Assembly: GCA_002633025.1 (NCBI GenBank)
Contig: NMRB01000194.1
Location: 186,001-250,000, forward strand
Length of the DNA stretch: 64,000 nucleotides
Direction: 5' to 3'
Source: Notospermus geniculatus
Taxonomy: Eukaryota > Nemertea > Pilidiophora > Heteronemertea > Lineidae
The notes under the pieces were generated by a model. It was not told the DNA's origin. It worked only from the letters and a program-made list of their open reading frames with translations, and did not search any database. A program made the translations under genes and the position numbers. This document shows, piece by piece, positions 12,047-26,481 of the stretch. Every line of letters starts with the position of its first letter. Positions within the stretch are counted from its first letter, which is position 1.

Positions 12047-12913
12047 AATGTGGCTATAGAGTGCGTCTGATCAGGGGATTGGACCCAGCCCAGGACTCCA
12101 GAGGTGAGAGGTGCCGGTATCTCCACTGTGCCAGAGTACAACTCTTCACCGGTGTGACTGCCCCCTGGCACTACAAGCCATTACAGTGAGCATGAGCATG
12201 GCTGCAGGCAAATACGTGAAATTGACAATGAACAGGGATATTCTCATGGATATGAAGGACATATTCTGATGGATATGTCCTAAAATGAGGACATCATTGA
12301 ACAATTCCTGCACCGAAATATCGATCAAGGAGCTTGTGATAAGTTTCCAGGCAATTAGGAGTGGGCCATGACTGAATATTAGTGACTGATCTCATAGACG
12401 TGAAAGTACAGCATAGATTTTTGCTCCCGATGTAATAGACACTTCATCCTTTAATTTCATCATGGATTAGTAATAACACAGTAGCACAAGATTCCACTGT
12501 GTACAGGGAAATCTCCAGAAGCTGTACAAACCGCCGTGTGGAGCAGTTAAACACACAACCGCGACCACTCAGCCAACAATGGCCGCCCATCTGGGAAAAT
12601 CTCGCTGAGCATAAATTTCCATGGGACAAAGGACTCGAGGAGTTATGAATTTATAAACAGACAGTCCAGGGAAAGAGTCTACAATATGAAATGAGTTTTT
12701 CACATCCGTCGATCAACATCAAACTATTCGGAACACTTATATGAGGAGCAGTTTATTTTTCATTATGGTTCGGAGGCTGACGGCCTGCATTATCTGCCTT
12801 GGCAAGATTTTCAGATTCATCTTCACAAAATACCACAGTATTGGTAGTGAGGTGTGATTTGAACCCGGCTGCCAAAACAGGGCAAGAAGAAGTGTACAAT
12901 GTAATTGTATTTT

Positions 12914-13198
12914 CAGGGTTATATCTAGGCCATTTCAGAGAGGCGCTGCGCCGTGCCCCTAAAAGGGGGTGCCGCTGTGCCCTTTTTAAGCCCCTAGGGC
13001 GCAAGACCCTCTGTCATGGTCCCTTTTGGTTATATCACCTTAAATTGGCTGTTGACTGGAGTTATAGAGACCTTAAATGACAAGCTTCTCAAATTCCGTT
13101 AGTAGAAATGTCGCAAATGAATCTGCCCTTTTCTTGGTTGAAGTGCCCTTTTCACAAAGTTTGTGCCATGCCCTTCTGAAATCCCAGATAGAACCCTG
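12914..13198. mobile_element. CAGG-type MITE with perfect 5-bp target duplication ATTTT
   Basis: Ends CAGGGTTATATCTAGGCCAT and (reverse complemented) CAGGGTTCTATCTGGGATTT; both continue TTCAGA. ATTTT at 12909-12913 and 13199-13203. No transposase. Confidence 0.85.
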
Positions 13199-13203
13199 AT
13201 TTT

Positions 13204-14328
13204 GATGCAGCTTTACATATACATGCCAAGAGTGCAGTACATTATATTTTGCCACACCAAGAGCGACGCCAAGAACACAGACGAATGTTCCACCATTCCT
13301 TAACTCCATCTGCTCAATGACTACATACTTCCATTATACACTAAAATCCAGGCTCAACTAGCAAACTAGAGTACATATTTGTTCAAGGCCTTTGCCAATA
13401 ATGGCCTCCATCTTGATTCAACAACCTGCAAAGCCCATCTCCCATTGACATGGCTTCCCTGTTCAAATATTCTCTTTCAATACTGTAAACCCATTTGTTT
13501 TCAAAGAATGAACGAATGAATCTGATTCATATCATTACTAATCTACAACATTGTCATCAGCTTTCAATCTAAATTCTGCGACTTTGTAATCGGTGAAAAC
13601 GAGATAGTTTCGCATACGTCATCATTCACACCAGAAGTTGGCTAATTCAAGACTTTCCTACCTAGAAACTCGGGACAAAATCAGGACATTCACATCAATG
13701 ACATCAACCCCTTCCAGGTTCCTGATCTGTTCAATGTCCCTTCACCTGCCCTTCCTAGCCTTACCAGTACACTCCAACTGTCATTTGCTTTTAAACACCT
13801 CTACCACCATCAACCCTCACAACAAAACTGAGAACTAAGCAAACAGTGATTGCTAAACTTGCAACCCTTCCCTCCCAGCCCCTCCCCCCCCCCCCCCATC
13901 TGGCTGTCAACCAGCCATGCTAGACGCACCCCAAACATCAGAAACTTGTCCCTACAGCAACAAAGTGTGGTTTTATCGCTTCTACCAACCACCAACTTAC
14001 TAGGCCTACAAAAACAACCAAGTGAACTGGACTGCTAAACTCCACCCTGCCCTCCAACCTGGCTGTCATCCAGGCCTGCTACCATCAACCCCAAACACCC
14101 TCTACAGCAGCCAAGGGTGGTTTATTACTTCTATCTACTCACTGCAACCCAACTAGGCCGAGAACTGACCACACTTTGTCCTTTACAAAACCCTTCCAGG
14201 AATGGTTCCTTTTGTCGCAACAGCCGTCATCCAGCCATGGTACCATCAGCTTTCAACATCTACAGCAGCCAAGGGTGGTTTACTTCTAACCCATCCCCCA
14301 CCATCAATCCGACTAGGCCTACCCCATA
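13204..14328. other. No gene; C/A-rich stretch with related CAGCAGCCAAGGGTGGT segments
   Basis: C-rich tract near 13880. The phrases CAGCC-AAGGGTGGTTTA and CATCCAGC recur at about 13960, 14105 and 14265, and again in the duplicated block at 14563. This suggests an old degenerate repeat. Confidence 0.4.
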
Positions 14329-14562
14329 GAAAAAGTAACTGGGATCCCACTGGGAATCTCACTAGGAAATGACTGGCATCCCACCTGGGAATTATGGGCC
14401 GGATTTTTGGGCGGGGTAAGACTGGGATCCCACCGGGATTCTGACTGGGATAATACCAGTATCCAGTGGGACAAGACTGGAATCCCGGTGAGATAAGACT
14501 GGAATCCCGGTGAGATAAGACTGGGATCCCGGTGGGATATTATACGACTGGGATCCCAGTGG
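14329..14562. repeat. Degenerate tandem repeat ACTGGGATCCC(G/A)GTGGGA
   Basis: About twelve imperfect 15-22-bp units, many containing GGGATCCC or GGAATCCCGGTGAGATAAGA. Confidence 0.85.
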
Positions 14563-14847
14563 GTAGGCCTAGGCCAATACACCATGAACCACGCAACCAA
14601 TATTGCTAAACTCTCAACCCTTCGTTCCGACCAGGTCTTCACCCGGCCATGCTACCATCCACCCCAAACATCTCCTACAGCAGCCAAGGGTGCTATCCAC
14701 TACACCAGTATAGCACTATGAAGACGACCAAGGCATCACGCTGGAATACTAAAATGGTCCCATGTCAGGACCGATTAACCGAGCAGCCTTCTCGGTATGG
14801 TACCAAGGTTCCGATTACTGGCCTCTTCCCTTGTTATGAATATCATT
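14563..14847. repeat. 285-bp direct duplication, copy 1 (ends at an N)
   Basis: Nearly identical to 15386-15670 (three base differences seen). A single N follows at 14848. Confidence 0.92.
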
Positions 14848-14848
14848 N

Positions 14849-15385
14849 AATTTGAACATCATCATACATGTTCAGGTTTGTTGGGAAAACAGTCCACACG
14901 ATCATACATTTTGTCCTGAACATCATCACACAAATTTGAACATCATCATACATGTTGGTTGCTGTTCAAGTTTGTTGGGAAAACAGCCTACACAATCAAA
15001 TACCTGTCCATGAACATCATCATACAAGTGTATGATGATGTTTTGAACAAATGTATGATAGTGTAGACAGGCCTTTAGAACACACCATTTGAGAACACCT
15101 TCGGATTTTGCTGTAGAACGCCTTCTAGTGTTCTGAACACATCTAGCGTCATTTACGCGTCCTAGTGTTAACATTTTGTGCAATTGTTGTTTCTGGTCGG
15201 CGCCAGCCCTCTCCCACAATGTAACACCCCGGCGCAACTAATACGGTGATGTACTAACGTCAGATTGGAGAAAGTCCCAGGCCTGATATCCTTACATTGA
15301 GAGACTGAACACCTGGGAAACGCCCGGACGCGTTCATTATCTGTTTCATTTAGGTGTTCAAAAGTGGAACACATAGTTTTACAGT
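14849..15385. repeat. GAACATCATCATACA-rich inverted/direct repeat block
   Basis: GAACATCATCATACATGTT and TGTTGGGAAAACAG each occur twice in direct orientation, with an inverted GTATGATGATGTTTTGAAC near 15040. Probably a mobile fragment present in one haplotype only. Confidence 0.5.
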
Positions 15386-15670
15386 GTAGGCCTAGGCCGA
15401 TACACCATGAACCAAGCAACCAATATTGCTAAACTCTCAACCCTTCGTTCCGACCAGGTCATCACCCGGCCATGCTACCATCCACCCCAAACATCTCCTA
15501 CAGCAGCCAAGGGTGCTATCCACTACACCAGTATAGCACTATGAAGACGACCAAGGCATCACGCTGGAATACTAAAATGGTCCCATGTCAGGACCGATTA
15601 ACCGAGCAGCCTTCTCGGTATGGTACCAAGGTTCCGATTACTGGCCTCTTCCCTTGTTATGAATATCATT
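15386..15670. repeat. 285-bp direct duplication, copy 2
   Basis: Second copy of 14563-14847; continues into unique sequence (TTGCATAATTAGC). Confidence 0.92.
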
Positions 15671-16895
15671 TGCATAATTAGCATGCCACTAATTTACAAA
15701 GTTTGCTTCAGTGGTCGGGGTAGCTATGGGGTGATCTTAATTCTCTGGGGCACACTCTGTCCAAAAACATCATGCTCATTAGTCGACGGCAAATAAATCT
15801 AGACCTCGCGAGATGGGGCCAGAATATCTCAACTCAACCAGTGTTGGAGCTGAAGGCAACAACATCAGGAGGGGAAGTTCCTAACCAAGATATCTGCGTT
15901 TTCCACTTTTCCAATTAGTTGGACAGGAACTGTTCCCAATTTTCTGGCGAGTTCCAACTTTTCCACTTTTCCAATCAGTTGTATAACTCTTCCACTTTTC
16001 TAATCAGCAGCAATTTTTCCACGTGTGGGAGAAATTTTGGCACCATAATGGTGGGCATGTGGTGGCAATCTTTTACTCGGTTTTGATACTTCTCTGATTG
16101 GTATGAAAAAGCAGCTAAGAAAAAAATAAGGATTTTTCACTCCTACTGTGGTTTTCACACAGCTGTGATGATGAGTAAGAGTATTATTGGGTTAAACTGT
16201 TGATGAGACTGGCCAGCGTCTTTCGCCCACAGTGACATATTCACCAATAAGAAACCAAATTTTCAGTTCATCACAATTTGAGCAGGCACACCAAAAATAC
16301 TTATCACTAGCAGAAAATACTTCATCAAAGGCGCTGAATACTTGCTCCAAGGCTACCTAGCGCCATCTGGGGTCGGGGCCTCTGGGGTAGGGGTCTAATG
16401 AGCAGGATGCTTTTGGCCGACTAAGGATGTATGTATTCAGTGTCTCTTACCGTGCTGACCATTGTTCTGGGCAAGACCTAAAATTCAACGAAAAAAAAAA
16501 CAGGGTCAGTTGAAGGGTCGAAAAACAAGAATCATGACAACATGGGCAAATCTACAATCGAATAATTCTATATTCCAAGACCAAATTCTTCTGATTTCTT
16601 CCTCTACACATCCTTCTACAACATGTATTGGGGAGATTCCAAGAAATTACCACCACAGCCCACAAATTTCTCTTTACGCTTTGTAATTTCCACTCCTGTG
16701 GGGGGTCTGAAACAAACTTTGTAAAACAAGGGCTGAAAACAAGCAAACTGCAATGAAAATGTCTGGAACCACATGAGCCAATTTTCAGTTTCAGTTTCAT
16801 AGTGATGTATCTTTAGGATAAACGGATGCCAAAGTTTCAAGTTTTGAGTAGCTATCTTCAAGTTTGTGGCATTACCCATGACCGCACACAAAACA
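15671..16895. other. No gene; short TTTTCCACTTTTCCAATCAG repeats at 15900-16010
   Basis: Three imperfect copies of TCCACTTTTCCAATCAGTTG; otherwise nothing supportable. Confidence 0.4.
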
Positions 16896-17080
16896 TACAG
16901 TACAACCTCGCTAATAAGGACACCACGCACCCTCAGCACTGCCAATGCGGACGTCCTTTGTTAGGTGTACAGATTAGAAATGTTAAAATCTTAGAAACGG
17001 CCAGTATCTAGGACGAAGTTGTGTGTCCTCAATAGACAGGTGACCATTTGGTACAGGTGTCCACTAAGGGGGCAAATACC
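16896..17080. mobile_element. Pogo/Tigger-like MITE fragment
   Basis: Starts TACAGTACAACCTCGCTAAT followed by AAGGACACC, the typical end of a TA-target pogo-like element. A partial reverse copy (GGTGTCCACTAAG) lies near 17058. The right terminus is not clean. Confidence 0.45.
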
Positions 17081-17979
17081 TCAGAGTCTAGTTGTGAAGC
17101 TAGACTACCTTGATATCTCAAGAACACGAACAGCTTTCGGTGTAACTGATGCTGAACTACATTGTACCATTATTCATTTCAAAGCCTTTTTTCCCATCGG
17201 TCTATTTATTACTAAGAACATGCAAATGAATTCATACAACATGCAGCCCCATCCACTGCGGTTCATCATATATTTAGATGGAACGCGTAACCTTTATTTT
17301 TTGTAGTGGCCATCGTTGATACCGACACGAAGTATTTCGAAATGGTGTATTATCTACAAGGCTACTGTCATTACGCAGAGACGGCGGGAAATTTTTCCAA
17401 TTACATTGGCTCAACTCTTGAATGACTCGGCTGGCCGGGGTTTCAGATCGTTCATGTACATTTCGCATGCCGGCTCATGAACAAATCGCAGACGACACTG
17501 TTATGTGAAGTAATCAGTAATCGCCAGGATCGACTGCATGGATAACATCAAATGAATGCCCAATGGACCTCGCGCTTGCTGAGATTTTAATCTCATTTTA
17601 AGGAATGAAGTGATGGGTACAGGTCCTCTGGTCCTGGCAGTCAACTGCCACAAATTGATGATTTATCAAAGGAAACTGAATACATTTTAATGGGGAACCG
17701 GCGTGCCCAAAGGAGGCGCTGGGGAACAACAGTTATAACACAAAAGTGCATGTGCTGCGACGTTCAAAACGTCATTGACATCGAGTCAGTCCTATCTATA
17801 CTTGATGAGGAATGTGTAAAATTCAAAATTCAATGGACTACCTCATATTAGGGCTAGAATTATTAGAGTGTAGTTTCAGAATGGCAAATAGCGTAGGCTT
17901 GACTTTCGACGTCATAGTTTTATTTGAGTTGTTCGTCAGCGCCACGTCACGGATAGTTCCATCGGTTCCTCATTGCTGC
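17081..17979. other. No recognised feature
   Basis: No repeat boundary or coding signal seen. Confidence 0.3.
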
Positions 17980-18132
17980 AATGTCTATCATGTTAGGCAT
18001 TTTGGCAATGCCTATTGGCATGATTGGGCATTTTGCCCAATCTTTACATTACCTAAGGCATTGCCGAAGGAACATAGGCAATGTTAGGCAAAATGCCTAA
18101 AATGATATAATTTGCCTAACATGATAGACATT
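17980..18132. mobile_element. 153-bp MITE, perfect 20-bp TIR
   Basis: AATGTCTATCATGTTAGGCA at 17980-17999 is exactly reverse complemented at 18113-18132. The interior is full of TGCCTA/TAGGCA and GGCATTTTG motifs and folds further. Confidence 0.85.
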
Positions 18133-19129
18133 CTCGGGATGAGATAATGCCTACCTATGCAGCTAGCCTATACAAAGGCTTTTTTAAAAAGCATCAAATG
18201 CACAGTGTAACTGTAACTATTTGGCTTTTTTTATTGCAGAAGACGTCAGAAGAGCACTGGATCAATTTGTGCTGCACGTGTTCTAGGTGCTGCCCTGCTG
18301 GATATACAGGGTGTGCCAACTGATGTGCATCCAAGAGTCAGAAAGGAGTCAGGAATTTTGTAAATGTTATTCATCTACCAGCAGAATGGCATTCACATGC
18401 ACGCATTCCACATCGAGTGTACAGGATGTCGTACATATGCCACTCAATTCGTAATATTGCATGTCAAATGATAGAAAAGCCGAGAGGATGTCTTCGAGCC
18501 ATTCAACTCCCCTCATTACCCTAATGGTTTAGCACTACAGCGGGAAGGCTTTATGAATACATGTAAAACCACATGGATACCACTTCTGACTTAATGCCGC
18601 CGACTTGCACTACGATACAAATACATGCATTAGAGACTGAACTACTTGGTATGTTTTTCTATGAAAAATTTATACACAATATTGTTAAAGCAACTGATTT
18701 CTTCAAACGGAGTCTGAAGTTTGGCCACAAGAGCGAGCAGATGTATTGAAACTCTACACAGCTGATGCATTTACATTACCAGTACAGTATGATAGAATAT
18801 ACACAGCATTAAAAATCTCAAGTGGAAATCCCTATTACGATAGTGTGATACATTACACTATATAGAAATATGGACAGCCATTCAAAGTGTTTCATGAATT
18901 CATAATGTCAAGATTGGTAAAAGGGGACCAAATATAAAAGAACATATATTCAAGGTTCAATTTTTATCAAACACTTTGCAAAGTGCTGGATGCAAACATT
19001 CCTGAAATCCAGTGAAAACGTTCATTTTCATAAACTGAGTTGAATTCGGACCAACGTCAGTATGACATAATTTTAAATCAGAATTTTAAATCTGTCCATC
19101 AAACAATTACACCAGGTGACATTTATGTC
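18133..19129. other. No recognised feature
   Basis: Possible decayed repeat around 18240-18500, but no frame survives and no family is recognised. Confidence 0.3.
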
Positions 19130-19300
19130 ATGTAGGAGGAAACCAGAGTGCCAGAGGGAAATCCACGATGTCAAGGAGGAATCACCCCCCCCCCCCACCA
19201 CAGAGAATTACACGCACAACCAGGTATCACACCCATGACCTCATTGGTGGCAAGCATGGATGTTTGCACTACACCACCATGACGACCCATTATCTCTCTC
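19130..19300 (-). mobile_element. tRNA-derived SINE (minus)
   Basis: GTAGGAGGAAACCAGAGTGCC at the left is the conserved SINE tail region seen also at 56345. On the minus strand the head contains TGGTGTAGTGCAAACATCC and GGTCATGGGTGTGATACCTGG (box A/B-like). Confidence 0.6.
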
Positions 19301-22300
19301 CAAAAGTAAGATGTGACTTGGTGCAAGTGAATTTTCAAAAGAGCTCCATATTATGAACATTCCACTTTCCTCAACTTTAACTTTTCTATTGCCTGAGGTT
19401 AAAACGAATACAAGAAATAACAGAAAATATGCTAGTTATCATCATTTATAATCCATGTATGCAAATCGCAAGCAGGGCTTATGTACTATTTCAGGAAAAA
19501 CCAGAAGTGCCTGGAAGACTCCCCAAGCTGTGCCAAATAATATTTCACAAGAACCATCCATTATGAAAAATTCATACTGATGTAAGATGCGAAGGTATCT
19601 TTCTAAAGGAACAAACAGAACACCGTACATCAAAGATGCGTGAGACAATTGTGACATATTCGGGATTGGTACGTGGAAATATTTCCATGTTGAACCCCGG
19701 AAAAATCTCATCAATAATTCTGAACGTTGAGTTGAGTGTTTTTGATGGGTATTTACGCAAGGGAACACCCCCGGGCAGACAAACAATGAAATATCAAGAA
19801 GACAAAGTATGATACAGTTTTAACGAACTTTGATAAAAAACATAACGCACTCACCAACCTTTTCATTCGAGAACTAAAGATCTCAGAGAGAATATAAAAT
19901 TTGAAGGTTACAGAGAGCAGATAACTTTGTGATGATCAAAATACCAACCAAATGACAAATAAATGTGGATTTAAATGGATTGTTCACTGTTTATTTTAGT
20001 GATGCCCCGTTTTTACCATCACAAAGTGTTACATACATCCTGGATTCTTGCTCATCAGACATTGTTTCATGTAAAATAAAACAATGACAAATAAACTTGG
20101 AATATAATATAAAGTGCTCAAAATGCCAAAAATGTGACTAAGTTGTAAAAAAGTAATGAATGTAATTTATAATAATAGAATCATCTTTTGAAAGCCAGAA
20201 TCTACAGAGAGTAATCCGTGGCACTTGACATTTTTGTTGACCACTGTGGCAGCTGGACAAAGGATGGTGGTGATGGTGGTGGTGGGGGGGGGTCATCACC
20301 ATTGTCAAAGAACTTCCAACATTTGGCCACATGACCTCTGCTTACCTGGGTCAATTTTTTTGTAGAGTTTATGGAAAACTACAGATTTCACCATCTTGCA
20401 CTACTGTCCCTGATCAGAGTATCGCATTTATCAGATAAATGTACATTTATCAGATAAATGTACATTGATCAGATAAACATACACTGGCTGAATGTGAGCA
20501 TAGCAAGCACATGTTACATACTGTACACCATGGACATGATGGACATTTGTGAATCATGTACGATTACAAAATGCTCTCAGCAGATCCAGCAAATTCAGCA
20601 ATGCCCACTATCTTATGACATAAGTCATATTAGTGAGCAGTGGGAACTGTATGTGAAATTTTCTCATCTGAATAACAAACGCTGGCAACACATGCACATT
20701 GAGAACAAAGCACTTTCAATATGAACGCATAATTGTATGATTTGCGCTTTCTGAAGCTGTTGCCCGAGAATTATAATGGACGCTTTTTATAACCAGTCCT
20801 GTTTTAATGACCAGTGTATGCTGTGTGCAGACGTCAGAATTATTCCCGTACAATATGTCCGCACACATGTGTGCATGTTGGCCATTGTGGCCGGCATCCT
20901 GAGTCCGTGTTTTATGGGGCTATTCCGTGCTGAACAATCAGCATGGTAATATGGCGACTCTCAATGACTTGCTTCAAGGTATATTTGTAGTTGAAGACTG
21001 TCATCATGTAGATACTTGGCATGCTTGGGGACAATTTTGAAAGTGCTTTTTAGCAGATCCAAGCAAGCAAGTCATCAAAATTTTGATAAGATAAAACATA
21101 ATGAAAGCGTCACGTGTACATGAGTATAAAAGCCAGGGCCGACCGCCAAGAAACTCCGTTAGCACAAACAGGGCCTAACAGAGAAATTCTGTAATGGTAA
21201 AAGCCATTGCATACCTCTCTGTTAGCACTGTTAGTGCTATCGGAGTTTCGTGATGGGCCCGCCCATAATGATAGCAATGCATACCTGTAAAAGTAGGACT
21301 GTTGTACATTTCAATTTCAATGTGAAGCTCAACAGTACAGGCTGCGTGCAGCATCTATCATTATCAACGTATTTTGAACTTTGTTCACATTTCTGAGTTG
21401 CAACAAGACTCCTGGATGCCATCCCAGCCCCCCCCCCCAGGTTTATCTTTTCCTAAGTCCATAATCAAGAACAAACAGAAGTCCCCAAATTGTCATTTTC
21501 AGAAATGTCAGACACCTGTCCTCATTTGGAAGGATAGCAAACAATATATTTTCACTGATAATCTACAGAATATGTAGGATATAGGTCAGATCCTAAAATC
21601 GTCAGGTCAAGTAGGCCCTGGCCTAGGCCTAATTTTAGAGTACCCCCACGTCCTGAGTCAAAAAATGTGACTAAAGTGTGCTCAGCTGATAGGCTTTGTG
21701 AGAGCTTTTTTTTTTTAAATTCTGCACGTACATGGCCTAAATGCTGTACAGTATATTGTGACATATGAAAGTCAAGAACTTGGGAGATATGGCCACAGAT
21801 CAAAGAGGAACACTTTTCTACTTAACAGGCAAAGATTTCTTTAGCTACTTTTGGGATCCACAACCTAGGCCTACTAGACTACGTCTCACAAACTGCAGTA
21901 ATTGCACTTCTGGGTGTCTCCCGAAATTGTGATTATGATCTTAGAAAATATTGTGTCTGAAGTTTTCCTCTCCAGTTACAAACATTTGATTCCACGACTG
22001 CCAATGTTTTCATCAGCATCGATTGTGTCTTGAGAAAAAAAGCCGCTGCACCCCTTTGATTGTACAATTATCGACTTGACAGGATCGAGTCATCAGTTGA
22101 AGATTGTAGTACCAATGTTTTCCACACACTTATCAAAATTTCATCAATCATTTGATAAAAAAGTCATTTATGGCTGCAGCGAGATGATTTTAGCACAGCG
22201 CCGCATCAGCAGCAAGATCACATGGTGATAACAAATGAAACAGGATAGCATGATATAAGGATCAGATGATACCGTTTTCAAAATGATATATTTTTAGACA

Positions 22301-25300
22301 TTGATTAAACGAGGACGAGTTGCATAATTGCATATCTGGCGCTATTCAGACTCCGAGGTTGCAGTGATCATAGCGCGAGGGAGATTTTCCCCCAGTCATC
22401 CACATGGATGTAGACCAGATCTTGGGTGTGGCTGGCATTAGGTTACTATGGAAACCAGCCGAGATATCAAGGGCCTATGTGCAGAAACGGACTCGGTAGA
22501 ATTCATCCGTGTATCTTGACTTGAAGTGACCAAAAACATCGGTGATACAGTAACTACTACTATAGATGCTTTTACATGTGTAATTGTCCCTATTACATCA
22601 TTAAGTGATATCCTCCTAGCGAATCAAAATTCTGTGCAAATGTAGCAGTGATAAGGATTTCCAAATATAAACTGGGTGTTTGTTTTCAAAATAAGTAAAA
22701 ATGTCTCTTTAAACCGACACACTCAGATTTCGCTTCGAGCACTTTGGAAGCGTTACCACCTCAGCCAGTAGCATAAAAGGAATACTCCAAAAGAACCACA
22801 ACAACTCACAATCTGTGTGTATAACTGGACGAAACTGAAGTAAGATGCTGCCCCAATGAAATTGACAAGAGAATGCATCAATTTTCCAATGCATTTTCAT
22901 TTCTTTTGAAAACTCACATTTTACACCCAGCGTTATATGAAATATGCAAGATAAAATTTGCCTACCTTTGAGGCCAATGCAGATTTTCACACAATGAAAC
23001 AGACAAATCATGAATGTACACCAAGGCAAGAAGAAAATTAGAGAAGAAATAGTCAAAAACGGTCACTTATGACAAGATTTAAGTGGAAATAGTTCAAAAT
23101 TTGTCTTTGAACTGATGGTAGGGTGAATTTAATGGAAACTGATGAGGTGTGATCACGTCCAAAACAACATTGCTAAGAAATGTTGAGTTGCAGAACAAAT
23201 TTTGACAACTCTGTAAGTGAAGGCCTAGTTCCCACTACAGTGCAGATTACTGTGGACCAAAGGCTCATAGAAACACATGTAGTGGTAGTGGTAGTGAGTT
23301 CCAGCACTACAGTTGATGTGGGTAGTTGTTGAAGCACATTTGATTTCTTCAGGTCATACTGCAGAGGAGGTGCATGGGGCGGCCAAAATAAGTATAAATT
23401 TCAAATTGGAGCTTGAATACAATTTTCATCCATACACCATTCAATATGATGTCAAATTCTGAATGACCATCACTAATGATACATCAGCATGAAACTGAAA
23501 TTGACAAGGTAGTAATGAGTTCAACAACAAAACAGTAAAGTACTATGCTTGTAAAGAAGGTGATGACAAAATTGATAGTGATTGCAACATTTACTGGTAC
23601 CATGTGGGCCTGGTAAGGTCATGATTTGACAATTTGTCAAATAACAATGAATATTTTTAGGACAATTTTGATGGGATAATGGAGGTAGACAACATTGATA
23701 CAGTCATTTGTATACTACACAAACTGACAGAACACAAGAAACATGAAATTACTCAGATTCAAACTTAATTTTGAGTGACCCCCCTCCACCCCCCTCCATC
23801 CTTACAATGGTGGTACATTTTGTCATTTTGATTATTTGAAGTCTATGCCCAGTGACCAACTGCATGCCACGTTGTGATATTGTCCCTTTAAGTCTTAAAC
23901 TTACATGTAATCCCCCTCCACTGGTCACAGTTCAAAGGTCAGTCCCTTGCATCTAATTGGAAGCCCTTAGGGCCAGGCGCCATTATTGGAATTGGACAAG
24001 TCAGAAATGCCCCCCCCCCTTTCTTTTGGGATATTTATGAGAAATTTATAGAACCAAAATGTTGGAACGTGGAATGGAAAAATTCGCCTGTATTTTCCTC
24101 TCCCTGCTGACCTTTTTGCTTTGTCAGTTTCTTCAGTTCAAGTGACAAGTAGTTGTGGGGTAAACTAGGCCTGGTGTGCCTCTGGGTGACACTGAAACAC
24201 TTTGGTGATTAGTCAGTCAGAGTATTGGAATATTGGTCTGACTTTTTGTAGCTGAAGGACTTGGGAATCAATTCACTGTTGGTCAATTTATTCTCGGTCA
24301 ATTTACTACGGTATTTTATTTGTAAACATTTCATCATAGCCTGTGTAGGCTGTGAGTTTTCGTCATTTATTTGTTGTATGTCTCTTTCAGCTCCTGAGGT
24401 GGTACAACATACCTTTCACAGTTTTAGGTGATGTTGTTGCAGTCAATTTCACAATAATACGACTTTGGTTGATTTTTTGGCCAATCAGCAATATGCTTAT
24501 ATTCACCTAAGGCAAAAGTTTTTCAACAACAGCAATTCCCTTTAGTATCTTCTGGATCTTTCAAGATTTTATGAAAGAAAATTTCTGAAGAAAGGAACAA
24601 ACATTACATGCTTTATTTTGTGGGCGAACTATCTCCTTTACAAACACAATAAAATGATAACGTGATAACCACACAGAGCATGCAAAAACGAGACACTATT
24701 ATGCTCACGATAACCCAAATTGTTTAAAAAATTGAGAACACAAGGCATAACGCACTGTGATAATGGCTAAATGCACTTGCATGTTGCAGACATTAATTAA
24801 ACTGCACTTTTTATGGAATAGTGTACACAATGTACACTACATTTCTCCCTTTGTGCGCTTGGAGTATGCATTTGAACAATTAATTTCAACAATTACCTTG
24901 TGAATATGTGGCTGGATGTACACAACGAAAACGCACCCCAACAACGTACATACTCGTGTCAACTATATGGCTTCATCTGAGAATTAAGATTAAGAACCAA
25001 CAAAAAGCCCCAACAAATTGAATATGGCTGCATCTATTATCATTATTGGGAAGAAAAAGTCATGTTGTTATCCTTGTCTCTTGTGTTGTAGGATTTTGTT
25101 GGGAACATCATTCATGTCATTGTCCAAAAAACAGTAATCATGAGTAATGTCACAGTACACATGGGCCTAGGCCTCGACATTGCTGCACAAACCCAAGGCA
25201 TCTTTCTATGTACCATACCTGAGCGTTCAAAATACCACTTACTTATCCTCAGTTTCCAGTAATCAATCTAAGGTAGGAAGGCCTACATGTACTTGGTGAT

Positions 25301-26481
25301 GAATTTGATATTCTTGATTAGCAATGACACCCATCCCATACCAAGATTATACCATACCAAAAGTAGATGTTTTTCATTTATTCTTCTTTTATGGCATGCA
25401 TTTTTGTTGTCTTTTTCTCATGAAGATGATCACAACATGAAAAAGTGTATTTTCCCATCAAAACCCGGCCTTGGGAAAGAAGCCGCATGACTTGCCATTG
25501 TTTGGATAACCAGAAACATTGTGCAAATGCCATTTCAGAAGGCGTGTATTATTGGTCACAGAGGGGACTACCATTAACATTTTTAGGACATTGTGGACTT
25601 CACTACCTTATCTGTGGACTTCACAAGGTGTAAAATGGTTTCAATAGGCCTAGACAGAAATCAATGGACTGTGCCATGGGGAATCCCGCCTTTTGTTAAT
25701 CCCATAAGTTTTACACAAGATCAACCAGTGATTTCTAAGAAAAGGTACCTGGGTAAAGCAGGGGAAAACCCATCACAGGTTTTAGAATGGCATGAACATT
25801 TAAATGAGGGGTGGGTGGGTTTGTTTGCTAGGTAGAAGTGTCATCAGGGCCCCAGATACCAGTTGCATGGAAGAGCCTTTGAATTATGTAGCAGAATTTC
25901 CACGGATGAGACCATTGTAGTTGTACCTAACGGACAAGCCAAAAGACCCAAGGGTATTTGAGACACTAAAGTAATTTCATGATTCGTATCACAATGGTCA
26001 GAATCACCTTGGTGACTTAGAGATTATTATTGTGAGGGACTTTAATGGTACATTGTAATGTATGCTGCAACATAAAATCATCTAGTTGATAACTTGGTTG
26101 CGCGAGGGGCTCTTTTCACATGATGAAAACCCACACGAAGACTTGCCTTACCTGCAATTAGGCCTACAGCTATACATTGTATCTTCATAAAACGCACCAA
26201 GTCCTATTCCATGGTTCACCCAGTCTATGTGCTGCCACTTTTGGCCAAAAAATTGCTGGATTCCAACTCATGACTTTAGAATTACCAGTAGCAAATTGTG
26301 GCTCTTCCTTTTAGCATTCTGCTAAAAATCTGGAACCCAGGCCGATCGGCTGTCAATTTCAGAGATTGATTTCAAAAGGCATGACATGAATCAATGAGTA
26401 GAATCTTCCATCCTCAAATGTGTCGGGGAAAAAGAGTGGGAAAAATATCGAGCAAATAAAGAAATTCACAAAGAGTACATT
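19301..26481. other. 7-kb stretch with no gene recognised
   Basis: Contains a 19-bp triple repeat (20427-20482), a GGT-rich microsatellite (20265-20290) and C runs at 21427, 23778 and 24009. A 115-codon minus frame (22709-23056) and a 114-codon minus frame (19442-19786) look random in composition. No exon with family resemblance was found. Could contain onecut intronic enhancers, unseen by eye. Confidence 0.35.
20427..20482. repeat. Short tandem repeat, TTTATCAGATAAATGTACA x3
   Basis: Three consecutive 19-bp units, the third diverged. Confidence 0.8.

Noticed and set aside
22709-23056. 115-codon minus-strand hydrophobic frame
   Set aside because: Hydrophobicity reflects T-rich sequence; no start context, splice sites or family resemblance.
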